Of a DNA stretch of 64,000 nt, positions 53,243 to 63,890 are shown piece by piece; the stretch's first letter is position 1, and each line of letters begins with the position of its first letter. This DNA is from Yinghuangia seranimata (GTDB lineage: Bacteria; Actinomycetota; Actinomycetes; Streptomycetales; Streptomycetaceae): the NCBI RefSeq assembly GCF_029953285.1, contig NZ_JASAOI010000028.1:124001-188000 (forward strand), read 5' to 3'. A model generated the notes under the pieces. The model saw nothing but the letters and a program-made list of their open reading frames with translations. It made no database searches and was not told the origin of the DNA. The translations under genes were made by a program, and so were the position numbers.

Positions 53243-56059
53243 TCAGGGCTTCGCGCGGGCGACGTCGGCCCACTGCAGGATGCCGTCGGCGTACGCGCTG
53301 TCGAGGCCGGTCAGCGCGTCCTTGACGTGCACCGCGTTGAGCGAGATCCGGCCGTAGACCCACCACGGCGGGTCGTTGTTCAGGGCGGCGAGCAGCGTCG
53401 CGTACGCGGTCTTGCGGGCCTGGTCGGACGTGGCCGAGCGGACGGCGGTCCAGGCGGCGTCGACGGCGGCGTCCTGGTAACCGGACGGGCTGACGCCGCC
53501 GCGGGTCTGCGTGTACAGCCACGTGGTGATGTCGGGGCCGGTCGCGTACGTCCAGATGGCGTCGTACTGCCGCGTGGCCATCAACTGGTCGTACTGCTGG
53601 CTGACCTGGACGGTCATCGTGACGTTCCGGTAGCGCGCGAGCTGGGCCTTGGCCGCCTCCATCGTCGACTGCTCGTTGGCGCCGCAGACCACGGTGAACG
53701 CCAACGGCTTTCCCTCAGCGGCGAGTTGGTCGAGCAGGCGCTGCGCCTCGGTGGCGTCCTTGGCCGGCTGCTGCGGCAGGCCCTCGCTCACCGGTGAGTC
53801 CGACGGGACGACGCTCGTGGAGACGGTGACACCGCTCTGCGCGCTCCTGGCCAGCGCGTCCGCGTCCAGCGCGAGGGCGACCGCCTTACGGGCGCGCGGG
53901 TCGTCGAACGGGGCGCGACCGGCGTTGAACGTCATCATGATGCCGCCCGGCTCCGTCGTCGGCCGCAGCTCCAGCCCCGCCGAACGGGCCTGCGCGACAT
54001 CGCGGTTGGCGCTCTGGAAGTTCAGGTCGGCAGTGCGCGCGATTACCGGGGCGACCGGCTGGTCGCTGTCGACGGCGAAGACCAGCGTGTCCAGGTACGG
54101 CTTGTCGGGGCCCCGCCAGTAGTCGGTGTTGCGGACGAACGTCTGCTTCCTGCCGCGCTCCCAGCTCTGCAGCTTGAACGGCCCGGCGCCCACCGGGTTC
54201 GCGCCGAAGCCGGACGGGTCCTTGCGGACGGCGGTCGGCGAGGCGACGTACGACAGGTCGGACGCCAGCAGGTGGTCGAACGTCAGGTCCGGGTACGGCA
54301 GCGTGATGCTCAGGTGCGTCGGGTCCACGACCCGCGTCGTGAGGCCACGCACCGCGCCCGCGTGCACGGACTTGACCGCGGGGTCGGCGAACCGGTCCCA
54401 GTTGAACTTGACCGCGTCGGCGTCGAGCGTGCTGCCGTCGGAGAAGCGGACGCCCGGCCGCAGTTCGAGCGTCCACGTGAAGCCGTCGGGGCTCGACGTG
54501 AGGCCCTTCGCGAGGAACGGTGTGACCTTGCCGGTGGACGGGGTGAAGACGACCAGCGGGTCGTACAGCGCCGACATGCGCTGGCCGTCGCCGAACGGGC
54601 GGTAGGAGACCCCGGCAGGGTCGAGCGACGTGGAGTCGGCGTTGATCGACACCGTGACGGTCCCGCCCCGCTGCGGCGGGAGCGCGGGGGTGTTCGGCCC
54701 CGACGAGTTCTCGGCCTGGCCGCCCTTGTCCTTGTTGACCAGCAGCGCGGTGAGGGTGCCGAGACCCGCCAGCACGCCCAGCGCGGTCACGACAATGAGC
54801 GGGACCCACACGCGACTGCCGCCGGGCAATCGGTCGAGCCGCCGCCGGGCCGGCGGGGCGGGCGGCGGGTACAGGTGCAGCGGGGGCAGCGAGTGGGGGA
54901 CGGACGACGGCGGGGGAGGCACGGGCACCGCGTCCGGATAGCCGGAGGCGTCATGCGGCCACGGCGGGGGCGTGGTGGACGGGGGAGGCGGCGGAACGGG
55001 GGCGGGCACGGCGTCCGGGAAACCGGAGACCCGGTTGCGCCACGACGACGTGGATGCGGGGGAGTCTGCGGCGGTGGTGGTGCCGGGCGGGGTGAGGCCG
55101 GGGCCGGTGAGGCCCGGTCCGGTGAGGTCGGGTTCGGTGAGGTCGGGTTCGGTGCGGTCGGGCGAGGCGCCGACCGCCGTCGCACGGGCCAACTCCTGTG
55201 CCTGACTGCGCCGTTCCGCGATCGACGCCAGCACCGCCGGGGGCAGCCAGTCACCCGCCGGGCCCTCCGACAGCGCATGCACCAGGTCCATCGGCCGCGG
55301 CCGCTCCGCGGGATCCTTGGCCAGGCACGAGGCGACGATGTCGCGCAACTCGTCCGGCAGCCCCGCCAGTTCCGGCTGCTGGTGCACCACCCGGAACAGC
55401 ATCGCCTGCGCCGACCCGCTCCCGAACGGCGCCAGCCCGGCCGCCGCACACAACACCGCCCCGAGCGCGAACACGTCGGCGGCGGGCGTGATCCGGTCCG
55501 CGAGCAACTGCTCCGGCGAGAGGAACCCGACCGAACCGACCATGAACCCGGTGCGGGTGACCGTCGAGCCCTCCAACGCCCGCGCGATCCCGAAGTCGAT
55601 GACGCGCGGCCCGTCCTCGGCCAGCAGGATGTTCGACGGCTTGAGGTCCCGGTGGATCAGCCCGCACGCGTGGATGGCCTCCAACGCCTCGGCGAGACCC
55701 GCCCCGAGCACCCGCAACGCGTGAACGGGGAACGCGCCGTGCGCACGTACAGCCTCTTCCAACGACGGCCCCGGGATGTACTCGGTGACCATCCACGCCG
55801 GCGTCGCATCGGCGTCGGCCGCGACGACAGCCGCGGTATGGAAGGCACTGACCCGCCGCGAAGCATCCACCTCACGCCGGAACCGCACCCGGAAGTCGTC
55901 GTCCCCCGACAACTCGGCGCGCACCGTCTTGACGGCCACCAGCCGCCCACTCGCCGACCGCCCGAGGAACACCTCCCCCATCCCCCCGGCCCCGAGCCGC
56001 GCGACGGTCCGATACCCCCCGACCTCCCGCGGATCCCCGGCCCGCAGTTCCTGGATCAC
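53243..56059 (-). CDS. Ser/Thr protein kinase fused to a family-5 ABC solute-binding domain
   Basis: A 938-residue receptor-like protein. Residues 14-275 form a Hanks-type kinase: RLGAGGMGEVFLG, invariant Lys44 in VAVK, catalytic loop HRDLKPSN (136-143), DFG (155-157), SPEQ. Then come a Pro/Thr-rich linker (295-405) with pentapeptide repeats, one membrane helix (about 418-441), and an outside domain (about 465-938) of the oligopeptide/nickel SBP_bac_5 type (GGTVTVSINADSTSLDP ... GAGPFKLQSWERG ... YWRGPDKPYLDTLVF). A peptide or small ligand bound outside could control phosphorylation inside. No ABC permease is adjacent. It starts at GTG. Confidence 0.92.
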   Translation of the reverse strand: MIQELRAGDPREVGGYRTVARLGAGGMGEVFLGRSASGRLVAVKTVRAELSGDDDFRVRFRREVDASRRVSAFHTAAVVAADADATPAWMVTEYIPGPSLEEAVRAHGAFPVHALRVLGAGLAEALEAIHACGLIHRDLKPSNILLAEDGPRVIDFGIARALEGSTVTRTGFMVGSVGFLSPEQLLADRITPAADVFALGAVLCAAAGLAPFGSGSAQAMLFRVVHQQPELAGLPDELRDIVASCLAKDPAERPRPMDLVHALSEGPAGDWLPPAVLASIAERRSQAQELARATAVGASPDRTEPDLTEPDLTGPGLTGPGLTPPGTTTAADSPASTSSWRNRVSGFPDAVPAPVPPPPPSTTPPPWPHDASGYPDAVPVPPPPSSVPHSLPPLHLYPPPAPPARRRLDRLPGGSRVWVPLIVVTALGVLAGLGTLTALLVNKDKGGQAENSSGPNTPALPPQRGGTVTVSINADSTSLDPAGVSYRPFGDGQRMSALYDPLVVFTPSTGKVTPFLAKGLTSSPDGFTWTLELRPGVRFSDGSTLDADAVKFNWDRFADPAVKSVHAGAVRGLTTRVVDPTHLSITLPYPDLTFDHLLASDLSYVASPTAVRKDPSGFGANPVGAGPFKLQSWERGRKQTFVRNTDYWRGPDKPYLDTLVFAVDSDQPVAPVIARTADLNFQSANRDVAQARSAGLELRPTTEPGGIMMTFNAGRAPFDDPRARKAVALALDADALARSAQSGVTVSTSVVPSDSPVSEGLPQQPAKDATEAQRLLDQLAAEGKPLAFTVVCGANEQSTMEAAKAQLARYRNVTMTVQVSQQYDQLMATRQYDAIWTYATGPDITTWLYTQTRGGVSPSGYQDAAVDAAWTAVRSATSDQARKTAYATLLAALNNDPPWWVYGRISLNAVHVKDALTGLDSAYADGILQWADVARAKP
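55091..55165. repeat. five 15-bp tandem repeats in the kinase linker
   Basis: The unit GGTGAGGTCGGGTTC with variants is repeated five times in frame, coding (on the minus strand) for EPDLT/GPGLT pentapeptides just after the kinase domain. Unit number probably varies between strains. Confidence 0.9.
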
Positions 56060-56376
56060 GCGTCAACCCCCTCACCAGCCCGGACATCGGACGGTACCGC
56101 AGCCACCGACAAGCTGGCCCCGGTTGCCACCGACCGGTACCCGACCGCGACCCACCCGCCGGCCGACGTGCCGCCCAGCTCCGACGCGAGCAGACGCCTG
56201 GGCGTCGGCCCAACCCCGTGCGTCGGATGGGTTGGCCCGTTGGCGGTCGGCCACGTTGGCGGTGGGTGAACGGGTGTTCGTCGAAGGGGGGTTCAGGCTT
56301 CGCTCGTCGGGGTCGCCTTTGCCCGTGCCAGGGTGATCTCGTCGATTCGGGGTGGGGGCGGGCGTAGCGTCGGGGG
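56060..56376. promoter_or_regulatory. divergent region between the kinase-SBP gene and the AbiEi-like gene
   Basis: 317 bases without a credible gene. TTGGCGGT occurs twice near 56234-56265. A TAGCGT hexamer (56365-56370) ends six bases before the ATG of the AbiEi-like gene, a leaderless-type promoter. On the kinase side only GAGGGGG before the GTG start is recognisable. Confidence 0.45.
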
Positions 56377-57375
56377 ATGGCGGGTGAGTGGCAGGCCGAT
56401 CCGTTGCCGTTTCCCGGGGTGGAGGCCGCGCCGGAGCGGTGGCTCGCGGAGGTGGCTCGGCGGCAGTGTGGGTTGGTGACGGTCGGGCAGCAGCGGCGGG
56501 GTGGGGTTCGGGACCGGGTGCGGGCGCGGCGGGTTCGGGAGGGGGTGTGGCGGCGGGTCGCGCCCAATGTGGTGCTGGTCGGGGCGGGGCCGGTGACGCG
56601 GCGGCAGCGGGTGTTGGCGGCGGTGCTGCATGCCGAGCACGGGGCGTTGGCGACCGGGCTGACGGCGTTGGAGCTCGGCGAGGTGCGGAACGTGCCGTAC
56701 CGGCCGGAGATCCATCTGCTGGTCGGCCGCGCGCACCGGGGGAGGGGGCTGCCCGGTGTCGTGTACGAGCGCACGCGGCGGTTGCCGCCGCCGCAGGCGT
56801 TGCGGGTGCCGCCGACGGCGCCGTACCCGCGCGCGGTGCTCGACGCGTGCCGGCGGTTGGCCTCGGCGGAGCAGGCGCGGGCGGTGGCGTTGGCCGCGGT
56901 GCAGGCGCGGGTCTGCGATGTCGCGGCCTTGGCCGTCGAGGCGGCGCACGTGCCGCCGGGCGACCGTGCGCGGGTGGCCGCGATCATCGACGAGCTCGCG
57001 TCGGGGGTGCGGTCGTTGCCGGAGGCCGAGTTGCGCCGGCACGTGCTCGCCGCGGGGCTGCCCGAGCCGTTGTGGAACCCGCGCGTCCACCTGCCGGACG
57101 GCACGTTCCTGTGCTCGCCCGACGCGCTGTGGCCGCACCTGGGGGTCGCCGCCGAGGTCGACTCGGTCGCGTACCACTACGCCACGGCCGCGGCGCGCGC
57201 CGACACCGCCGCCCGCGCCGCCCGCATGCGCGCGGCGGGGCTGGTCGTCGTGTCGTTCCTCCCGGGCCGGATCCGCGACGACCCGTCGGGTGTCGTCAGG
57301 GTGCTCCGCGACGCCCTGGCCGTCGGTGCGACGCGGGAGGTGCCGGTGCTGACCGTCCACGCCGCGAGGCCGTGA
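56377..57375 (+). CDS. AbiEi-like / DUF559-type protein (orphan antitoxin-family homologue)
   Basis: 332 residues. The N-terminal part (about 25-100) follows the AbiEi pattern: a winged-helix GLVTVGQQRRGGVRDRVRARRVREGVWRRVAPNVVLV and then LAAVLHAEHGALATGLTALELGEV. The C-terminal part (about 230-320) has the DUF559/Vsr-like layout GVAAEVDSVAYHYATAAARADTAARAARMRAAGLVVVSF, a restriction-endonuclease-like fold. Such genes are common as solitary copies in actinobacteria. No AbiEii toxin gene is beside it. Function unknown. Confidence 0.75.
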   Translation: MAGEWQADPLPFPGVEAAPERWLAEVARRQCGLVTVGQQRRGGVRDRVRARRVREGVWRRVAPNVVLVGAGPVTRRQRVLAAVLHAEHGALATGLTALELGEVRNVPYRPEIHLLVGRAHRGRGLPGVVYERTRRLPPPQALRVPPTAPYPRAVLDACRRLASAEQARAVALAAVQARVCDVAALAVEAAHVPPGDRARVAAIIDELASGVRSLPEAELRRHVLAAGLPEPLWNPRVHLPDGTFLCSPDALWPHLGVAAEVDSVAYHYATAAARADTAARAARMRAAGLVVVSFLPGRIRDDPSGVVRVLRDALAVGATREVPVLTVHAARP

Positions 57376-57379
57376 CCGG

Positions 57380-58159
57380 TCATCCCTCCAGGAGGCGGGC
57401 GCGCAGCGCGTCGATCGCGGACTGGGGGACGCCCATGCCGTCGAGGACGTAGCGCTCGACCGAGCCGTACATCTCGTCGACGGTACGGAACGCGGTGTCG
57501 AGGTACTCCTGACGGACCGAGAACATCGGGCGCAGGTGCTCGGGGTCGAAGCCGCGCTCGGCGATCACCTCGAGGATGCGGCTGTTCTTGCCGTGCAGGT
57601 GCTTCGCGCTGTCGAGGTAGTCCTCGAGGATCGCGGCGCGCGGCACGCCGAGGAGGGTGAGGAGCACGGCCGACGTCCAGCCGGTGCGGTCCTTGCCCTG
57701 CGAGCAGTGGAACACCACGCCCCGCTCGGCCTCGGCCATGCGCGTGAAGACCGCGCGGTAGGCCTCGCGCGCGAGCTCGGTGGCGACGAAGCGCCGGTAG
57801 ACCTCGCTCATCAGGTCGATGCCGGCCTGCCCGCCGAGGATCTCGCCCGCGCGCTTGGGGTCGGCGAAGACGTCGCCGAAGAGCTCGTTGTTGCCGTGCC
57901 CCATGACGTCGGCGACGAGCAGTTCGACGCCGTCGGGGAGCCGGTCGGGCTCGTTCTCGCGCTCGTGCTCGGAGCGCAGGTCGCAGACGAGGCCGATGCC
58001 GAGGCGTACGAGGGTGTCGGTGTCGGCGGCGTCCAGCTCGGCGAGGCCGTCGGAGCGGAAGACCAGCCCGGTGCGGACCTTGCGCCCATCGGCGGTCGCG
58101 TGGCCGCCCGCGTCGCGGAAGTTCGGCGCGGTGGTCAGGATCGGCGTGGGCGTGGTCAT
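57380..58159 (-). CDS. tyrosine-protein phosphatase, MPtpB/Y_phosphatase3 type
   Basis: A 259-residue phosphatase with the N-terminal NFRDAGGHATADGRKVRTGLVFRSDGL, diagnostic of this class, and the active-site loop HCSQGKDRTG (Cys-x5-Arg). These enzymes act on phosphotyrosine, phosphoserine or phosphoinositides, and some are exported; no signal peptide is present here. It is convergent with the AbiEi-like gene (four bases between stops) and lies downstream of glgX on the same strand after 150 bases. A functional partner of the nearby kinase is possible but unsupported. Confidence 0.92.
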   Translation of the reverse strand: MTTPTPILTTAPNFRDAGGHATADGRKVRTGLVFRSDGLAELDAADTDTLVRLGIGLVCDLRSEHERENEPDRLPDGVELLVADVMGHGNNELFGDVFADPKRAGEILGGQAGIDLMSEVYRRFVATELAREAYRAVFTRMAEAERGVVFHCSQGKDRTGWTSAVLLTLLGVPRAAILEDYLDSAKHLHGKNSRILEVIAERGFDPEHLRPMFSVRQEYLDTAFRTVDEMYGSVERYVLDGMGVPQSAIDALRARLLEG

Positions 58160-58309
58160 AAAGGTGGTACTCCGTTCAGGCGAAGAGCCGCGGGCGTTCC
58201 CTACCAGGGTGACACCCCGTTCCCGGGCGTGCCGCACGGCCCCTACGGCGCCGTATGCAACCCGGGCGGGGCGTCCGGCGGATGTGACGGACGCCACGGG
58301 ACGGCCCGG

Positions 58310-60574
<2,265 letters not shown>

Positions 60575-60971
60575 GGCACCGCCTCCCGCTCTGGCCGTCG
60601 CGCGGAGTCACCCGGGACGCACGGCGCCCGGCTCTCTGGTGACAAGGGTTCCCGTTTGAAGTGCCCCCGAGTCACCCGCTGTTCACAACGTGGGACGGGG
60701 GCCTCCGGCAGGTGGGCCTTCCCCGCCGGACACCGGGCCGGACATGGGCCGGACACGGGGCTGAGAAAGGGGAGGCCCGGCGGTGCGGACACCGCCGGGC
60801 CGACGTGTTGCAAGGCGCGCGAGGCTCGTCACGCGGTCCCGGGCGACGCCGGGCGACACACTCGAGACGAACCGCCCTGTCGGGGAAGTCTGCCGGACTC
60901 GATACGGCAGGGCGGTCGGTCGGACGCGTCGGCCGGCACCGCCGGCGGGAACCGGCGGCGAGCGCCGTCGG
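60575..60971. other. noncoding region upstream of glgX holding one hairpin
   Basis: 397 bases without a credible gene. It contains a hairpin with a perfect 12-bp stem GGCCCGGCGGTG-CGGA-CACCGCCGGGCC at 60774-60801, which probably terminates the small secreted-protein gene upstream on the minus strand. The glgX promoter must lie in the remaining roughly 200 bases, where I see no strong motif. Confidence 0.6.
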
Positions 60972-61325
60972 CTAGAACCAGGGGAACCAGCCGCCCCAGA
61001 CCCCCTGGTGCGACGCGCCGTTGTTGTTGTTGCCCTGCTGGATCACCACGACGCCGCCGTTGTCCTTCACCCCGGCGGTGTTGTTCTGGTTGCTGGCCCC
61101 GGAGCCGTTGGCGCTCTGCTGCGTGGCGTTGTAGTTGCCGTCGACACCGCCCCACACGTTGCCGCTGCCCGCGTTGCTCGTGGTCGACGTGGAGGTGGTC
61201 GTCGCGGTGGACGTGGACCCGTTGCCGGAATCCGCGCCGGTGTCCGCGACCGCCATGCCGGTGCCGAGGAACAGCAGGCCGGCCGCGAGCGGCGCGACGA
61301 CGAGGGTGCCGAGAATGCGCTTCAT
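60972..61325 (-). CDS. small secreted Ser/Thr/Asn/Gln-rich protein
   Basis: 117 residues: signal peptide 1-27 (MKRILGTLVVAPLAAGLLFL ... AVA-DTG), a Ser/Thr-only stretch (36-51), then an Asn/Gln/Gly-rich segment: VWGG (57-60), NYNATQQSANGSGASNQNNTAG, VVVIQQGNNNNGASHQ and a second VWGG before the aromatic end GWFPWF. It is not a chaplin or rodlin, yet the alternating N/Q pattern with hydrophobic strands resembles amyloid-forming curlin repeats. No cysteine is present. Function unknown. Confidence 0.75.
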   Translation of the reverse strand: MKRILGTLVVAPLAAGLLFLGTGMAVADTGADSGNGSTSTATTTSTSTTSNAGSGNVWGGVDGNYNATQQSANGSGASNQNNTAGVKDNGGVVVIQQGNNNNGASHQGVWGGWFPWF

Positions 61326-61768
61326 GGTGGGTTCCTCCGAGGGCGACCCGGGACCGCTACTGGTGTGCGGTGCCCGGGAGTTGGCTTCGTGGTGCCGGAG
61401 GGACGGCCGTCCCCGTGCCGGCGTTGTCGACGTCGTGTGACCAATTTGTCGCAACCCGTGATCGGAAATCCAACCTTTGCGGTGGTCTTCGCTCGCGCGA
61501 GTGGACCCGAAGCCCGCCGCTCCGGCGGGGAGCCCCCGGCCGCGCGCCCTGCCCGACCCCTGCTCGGCGTCGGGAATCACGCGCACTGCCAGGGTCGATG
61601 GCTTTGTCGACAAGTAGTGAGGATGCGGAGGGGGTGACATTCACGGACGGCGGAGCGCACGCGCGTGCCTCAACTCGATGTGTGCGGCGCGCGGTCCGGC
61701 GGCGCGCGCTCCCATCCGCACGCGATCTTCACACGTCGGTACGTGTCGGTTCTTGTAGCGTGCGCGGC
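61326..61768. promoter_or_regulatory. divergent region with an operator-like dyad
   Basis: 443 bases without a credible gene. Near the right end, ACACGT-CGGT-ACGTGT (61731-61746) is a perfect 6-bp dyad; the TAGCGT hexamer at 61756-61761 is followed seven bases later by the ATG of the Rossmann protein, so the dyad covers the -35 region. The left part holds only the secreted-protein promoter, which I could not pin down. Confidence 0.5.
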
Positions 61769-62221
61769 ATGCCCGTCGTCGTCACCGGGGCCGGGACCCC
61801 GCTCGGCCGAGCCCTCGCCCTCGCCCTGGTCGAACGCGGCGTGCCGGACGTCCGCGCCGTCGTCCGCGACCCCGCCGCGGCCGCCGCACTGCGGGTCGCC
61901 GGCGTACGGGTGTCCGTCGGCGACCTGTCCGACCCGCTGCGGCTCGGCGCCGTCCTGGAGGACGCGCACACCGTCGTCCACCTCGACGCCGGGCCCGACG
62001 GCCGCGGCGGCCCGCTCGACACGTGGGAATGGCTGCTGGACGCGGCCGAGGACACCGGGCTGCGCCGCGTCGTCACCGCGCTCCCGGACGACGTCCCCGC
62101 GCCGGCTGCGGGCGGCTACGAGCTCGTCGTCGTGCGTACCGGAACGACCGGCCCCGGGCCCGAACACGACGTCGACCAGCGGGTCTTGGCCGCACTGCTG
62201 GAGGCCGACCGGCGCGCGTGA
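61769..62221 (+). CDS. short NAD(P)-binding Rossmann protein (NmrA/SDR-like)
   Basis: 150 residues beginning PVVVTGAGTPLGRALALALVERG, the TGxxGxxG dinucleotide loop of atypical short-chain dehydrogenases/NmrA proteins, then RAVVRDP, GDLSDPLRLGAVLEDAHTVVHLDAG and LRRVVTALP. Family members are usually 200-300 residues and carry a substrate-binding C-terminus; here the protein ends shortly after the fifth strand, so it is a short version. It has no YxxxK pair. The start has no ribosome site and is predicted leaderless, under a dyad. Confidence 0.78.
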   Translation: MPVVVTGAGTPLGRALALALVERGVPDVRAVVRDPAAAAALRVAGVRVSVGDLSDPLRLGAVLEDAHTVVHLDAGPDGRGGPLDTWEWLLDAAEDTGLRRVVTALPDDVPAPAAGGYELVVVRTGTTGPGPEHDVDQRVLAALLEADRRA

Positions 62222-62436
62222 GCCGACTCACGGGGACCACCCGAACACATGCGCGCAAACCCGTGGAATCATTCGGTGTTCGGGACCGCCGGCACCCACC
62301 GTACGTCCCGGTTCGGCAACGACCGGGCGTCAGGCGAAACCGAAGGCGTGTTCGCAGCGTCTAACGGTCGTAGGCCGGCGACGCGTGAGCGGACCCGGCC
62401 GCCCCGGTCCACCCGTATGTGAAGGGAACCCCGCAC

Positions 62437-63738
62437 ATGTCCCGAGCACCGAAGCCGCGTATAGGCCGCCCCCCGGCGCGATGGCGCGCGCTCGTCGCGC
62501 TTCTCCTGGGTGCGCTGCTGTTCGCGACCGCGTGCAGCTCGGACGACGGGAAGAAGTCCAACAACGGCTCCAACGGCTTCGCCTCCGGCGGCAACTCCGG
62601 CCAGGCGGGCGGCGCGGACGCCGGCCAGCAGCCCGCCGGCTCGCCCTCGGCCCCGGCGCCCGCGGCCGCCGACAAGGCGCAGGTCACCGTCACCCCGGCC
62701 GACCAGGCCACCGGGGTCGACGTCACCGACGGCGTCGACGTCGCCGTCGGCGCCGACGACAAGCTCGACTCGGTGAAGGTCACCAACGCGAAGAACGAGC
62801 CGGTCGAGGGCAAGCTCGACGCGGACGGCAAGACCTGGAAGCCCAAGGTGCCGTTCACGTTCGGCTCCAAGTACACGGTGACCGCGGTCGCGTCCACCAA
62901 GTCCGGGCAGCAGACCACCTCCACGTCGTCGTTCACCACGGTGAGCAACGACAAGAAGATCACCGCGAGCTTCTACCCCGAGGACGGCGCCACGGTCGGT
63001 GTCGGGCAGCCGATATCGATCCGGTTCAACGCGCCCGTCAAGGACAAGGCCGCGGTCGAGAAGGCGCTCGTCGTCACCGCCACCCCGGCCGTCACCGGCT
63101 CGTGGCACTGGTTCGGCACGCAGCGCGTCGACTACCGGCCCAAGGACTACTGGGCGGTCAACACCAAGATCAAGGTCGACCTGAACCTGCGCGGCGTCGA
63201 CGCCGGCAACGGCGCCAAGTTCGAGCAGTTCAAGTCGTTCAACGTCAAGATCAGCTCGACCAAGACGGTCAGCGTCGTCGACGTCAACACCAAGACGATG
63301 AAGGTCTACAAGAACGACCAGCTGGTCAAGACCATCGCCGTCACCACCGGCGAGGTGCCCAAGTACGCCACCTGGGGCGGCAAGATGGTCGTCCAGGAGA
63401 AGTACCAGCAGACCCGCATGAACTCGCAGACCGTCGGCCTCGGCAGCGAGTACGACATACCCGACGTGAAGAAGGCCGTCCGGATCACCAACTCCGGCAC
63501 CTTCGTCCACGCCAACACGTGGGCCCTCCCGAGCGTCTTCGGCAACCAGAACACCAGCCACGGCTGCATCAGCATGCCGCTGGAGAACGCCTCCTGGTTC
63601 TTCGACAACGCCGCCAACCCCGGCGACATCGTCGAGGTCGTCAACGCCAAGGACAAGAACGTCGCCGGCGACAACGGCTACGGCGACTGGAACCTGAGCT
63701 GGGACGCCTGGGTCGCCGGCAGCGCGGCCAAGGGCTGA
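62437..63738 (+). CDS. L,D-transpeptidase lipoprotein (YkuD domain with Ig-like domains)
   Basis: 433 residues. The signal peptide with lipobox LFATAC (Cys33) anchors it to the membrane; a Ser/Gly/Asn-rich spacer leads to two Ig-like domains (about 85-180 and 185-275: VTPADQATGVDVTDGVDVAVG; ASFYPEDGATVGVGQPISIRF) and a YkuD catalytic domain (about 280-415) with FVHANTWALPSVFGNQ and the cysteine motif SHGCISMP. It makes 3-3 cross-links in peptidoglycan, resistant to most beta-lactams. The layout is that of the mycobacterial LdtMt2 type. The ATG at 62437 follows GAAGGGAAC. Confidence 0.95.
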   Translation: MSRAPKPRIGRPPARWRALVALLLGALLFATACSSDDGKKSNNGSNGFASGGNSGQAGGADAGQQPAGSPSAPAPAAADKAQVTVTPADQATGVDVTDGVDVAVGADDKLDSVKVTNAKNEPVEGKLDADGKTWKPKVPFTFGSKYTVTAVASTKSGQQTTSTSSFTTVSNDKKITASFYPEDGATVGVGQPISIRFNAPVKDKAAVEKALVVTATPAVTGSWHWFGTQRVDYRPKDYWAVNTKIKVDLNLRGVDAGNGAKFEQFKSFNVKISSTKTVSVVDVNTKTMKVYKNDQLVKTIAVTTGEVPKYATWGGKMVVQEKYQQTRMNSQTVGLGSEYDIPDVKKAVRITNSGTFVHANTWALPSVFGNQNTSHGCISMPLENASWFFDNAANPGDIVEVVNAKDKNVAGDNGYGDWNLSWDAWVAGSAAKG

Positions 63739-63763
63739 CGGCCTCCGCCGCCTGAGGGATCCC

Positions 63764-63804
63764 GGGGCGGGGTCGGGCACGCTACGGCGGCCCGGCCCCG
63801 CCCC
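63764..63804 (+). terminator. hairpin terminator after the L,D-transpeptidase gene
   Basis: A 14-bp stem (GGGGCGGGGTCGGG with its complement, one G-U pair) with a 13-base loop, 25 bases after the stop. Confidence 0.75.
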
Positions 63805-63890
63805 TGTGCGTGCCGGGCCGTAAAGTCGGCTCCGGCAGGCAACCGCCGCAGCCGTGCTGAGCCGTGACCGTGTGAGATGAGGAGCCAGAC

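Noticed and set aside
53243-56059. Frameshift or assembly join between separate kinase and solute-binding genes
   Set aside because: One open frame with uniform codon use, and a proper linker and membrane helix join the domains.
61599-61768. Possible upstream extension of the Rossmann protein from an ATG at 61599
   Set aside because: The added residues have no family match, and a dyad plus -10 box just before 61769 fits a promoter better.
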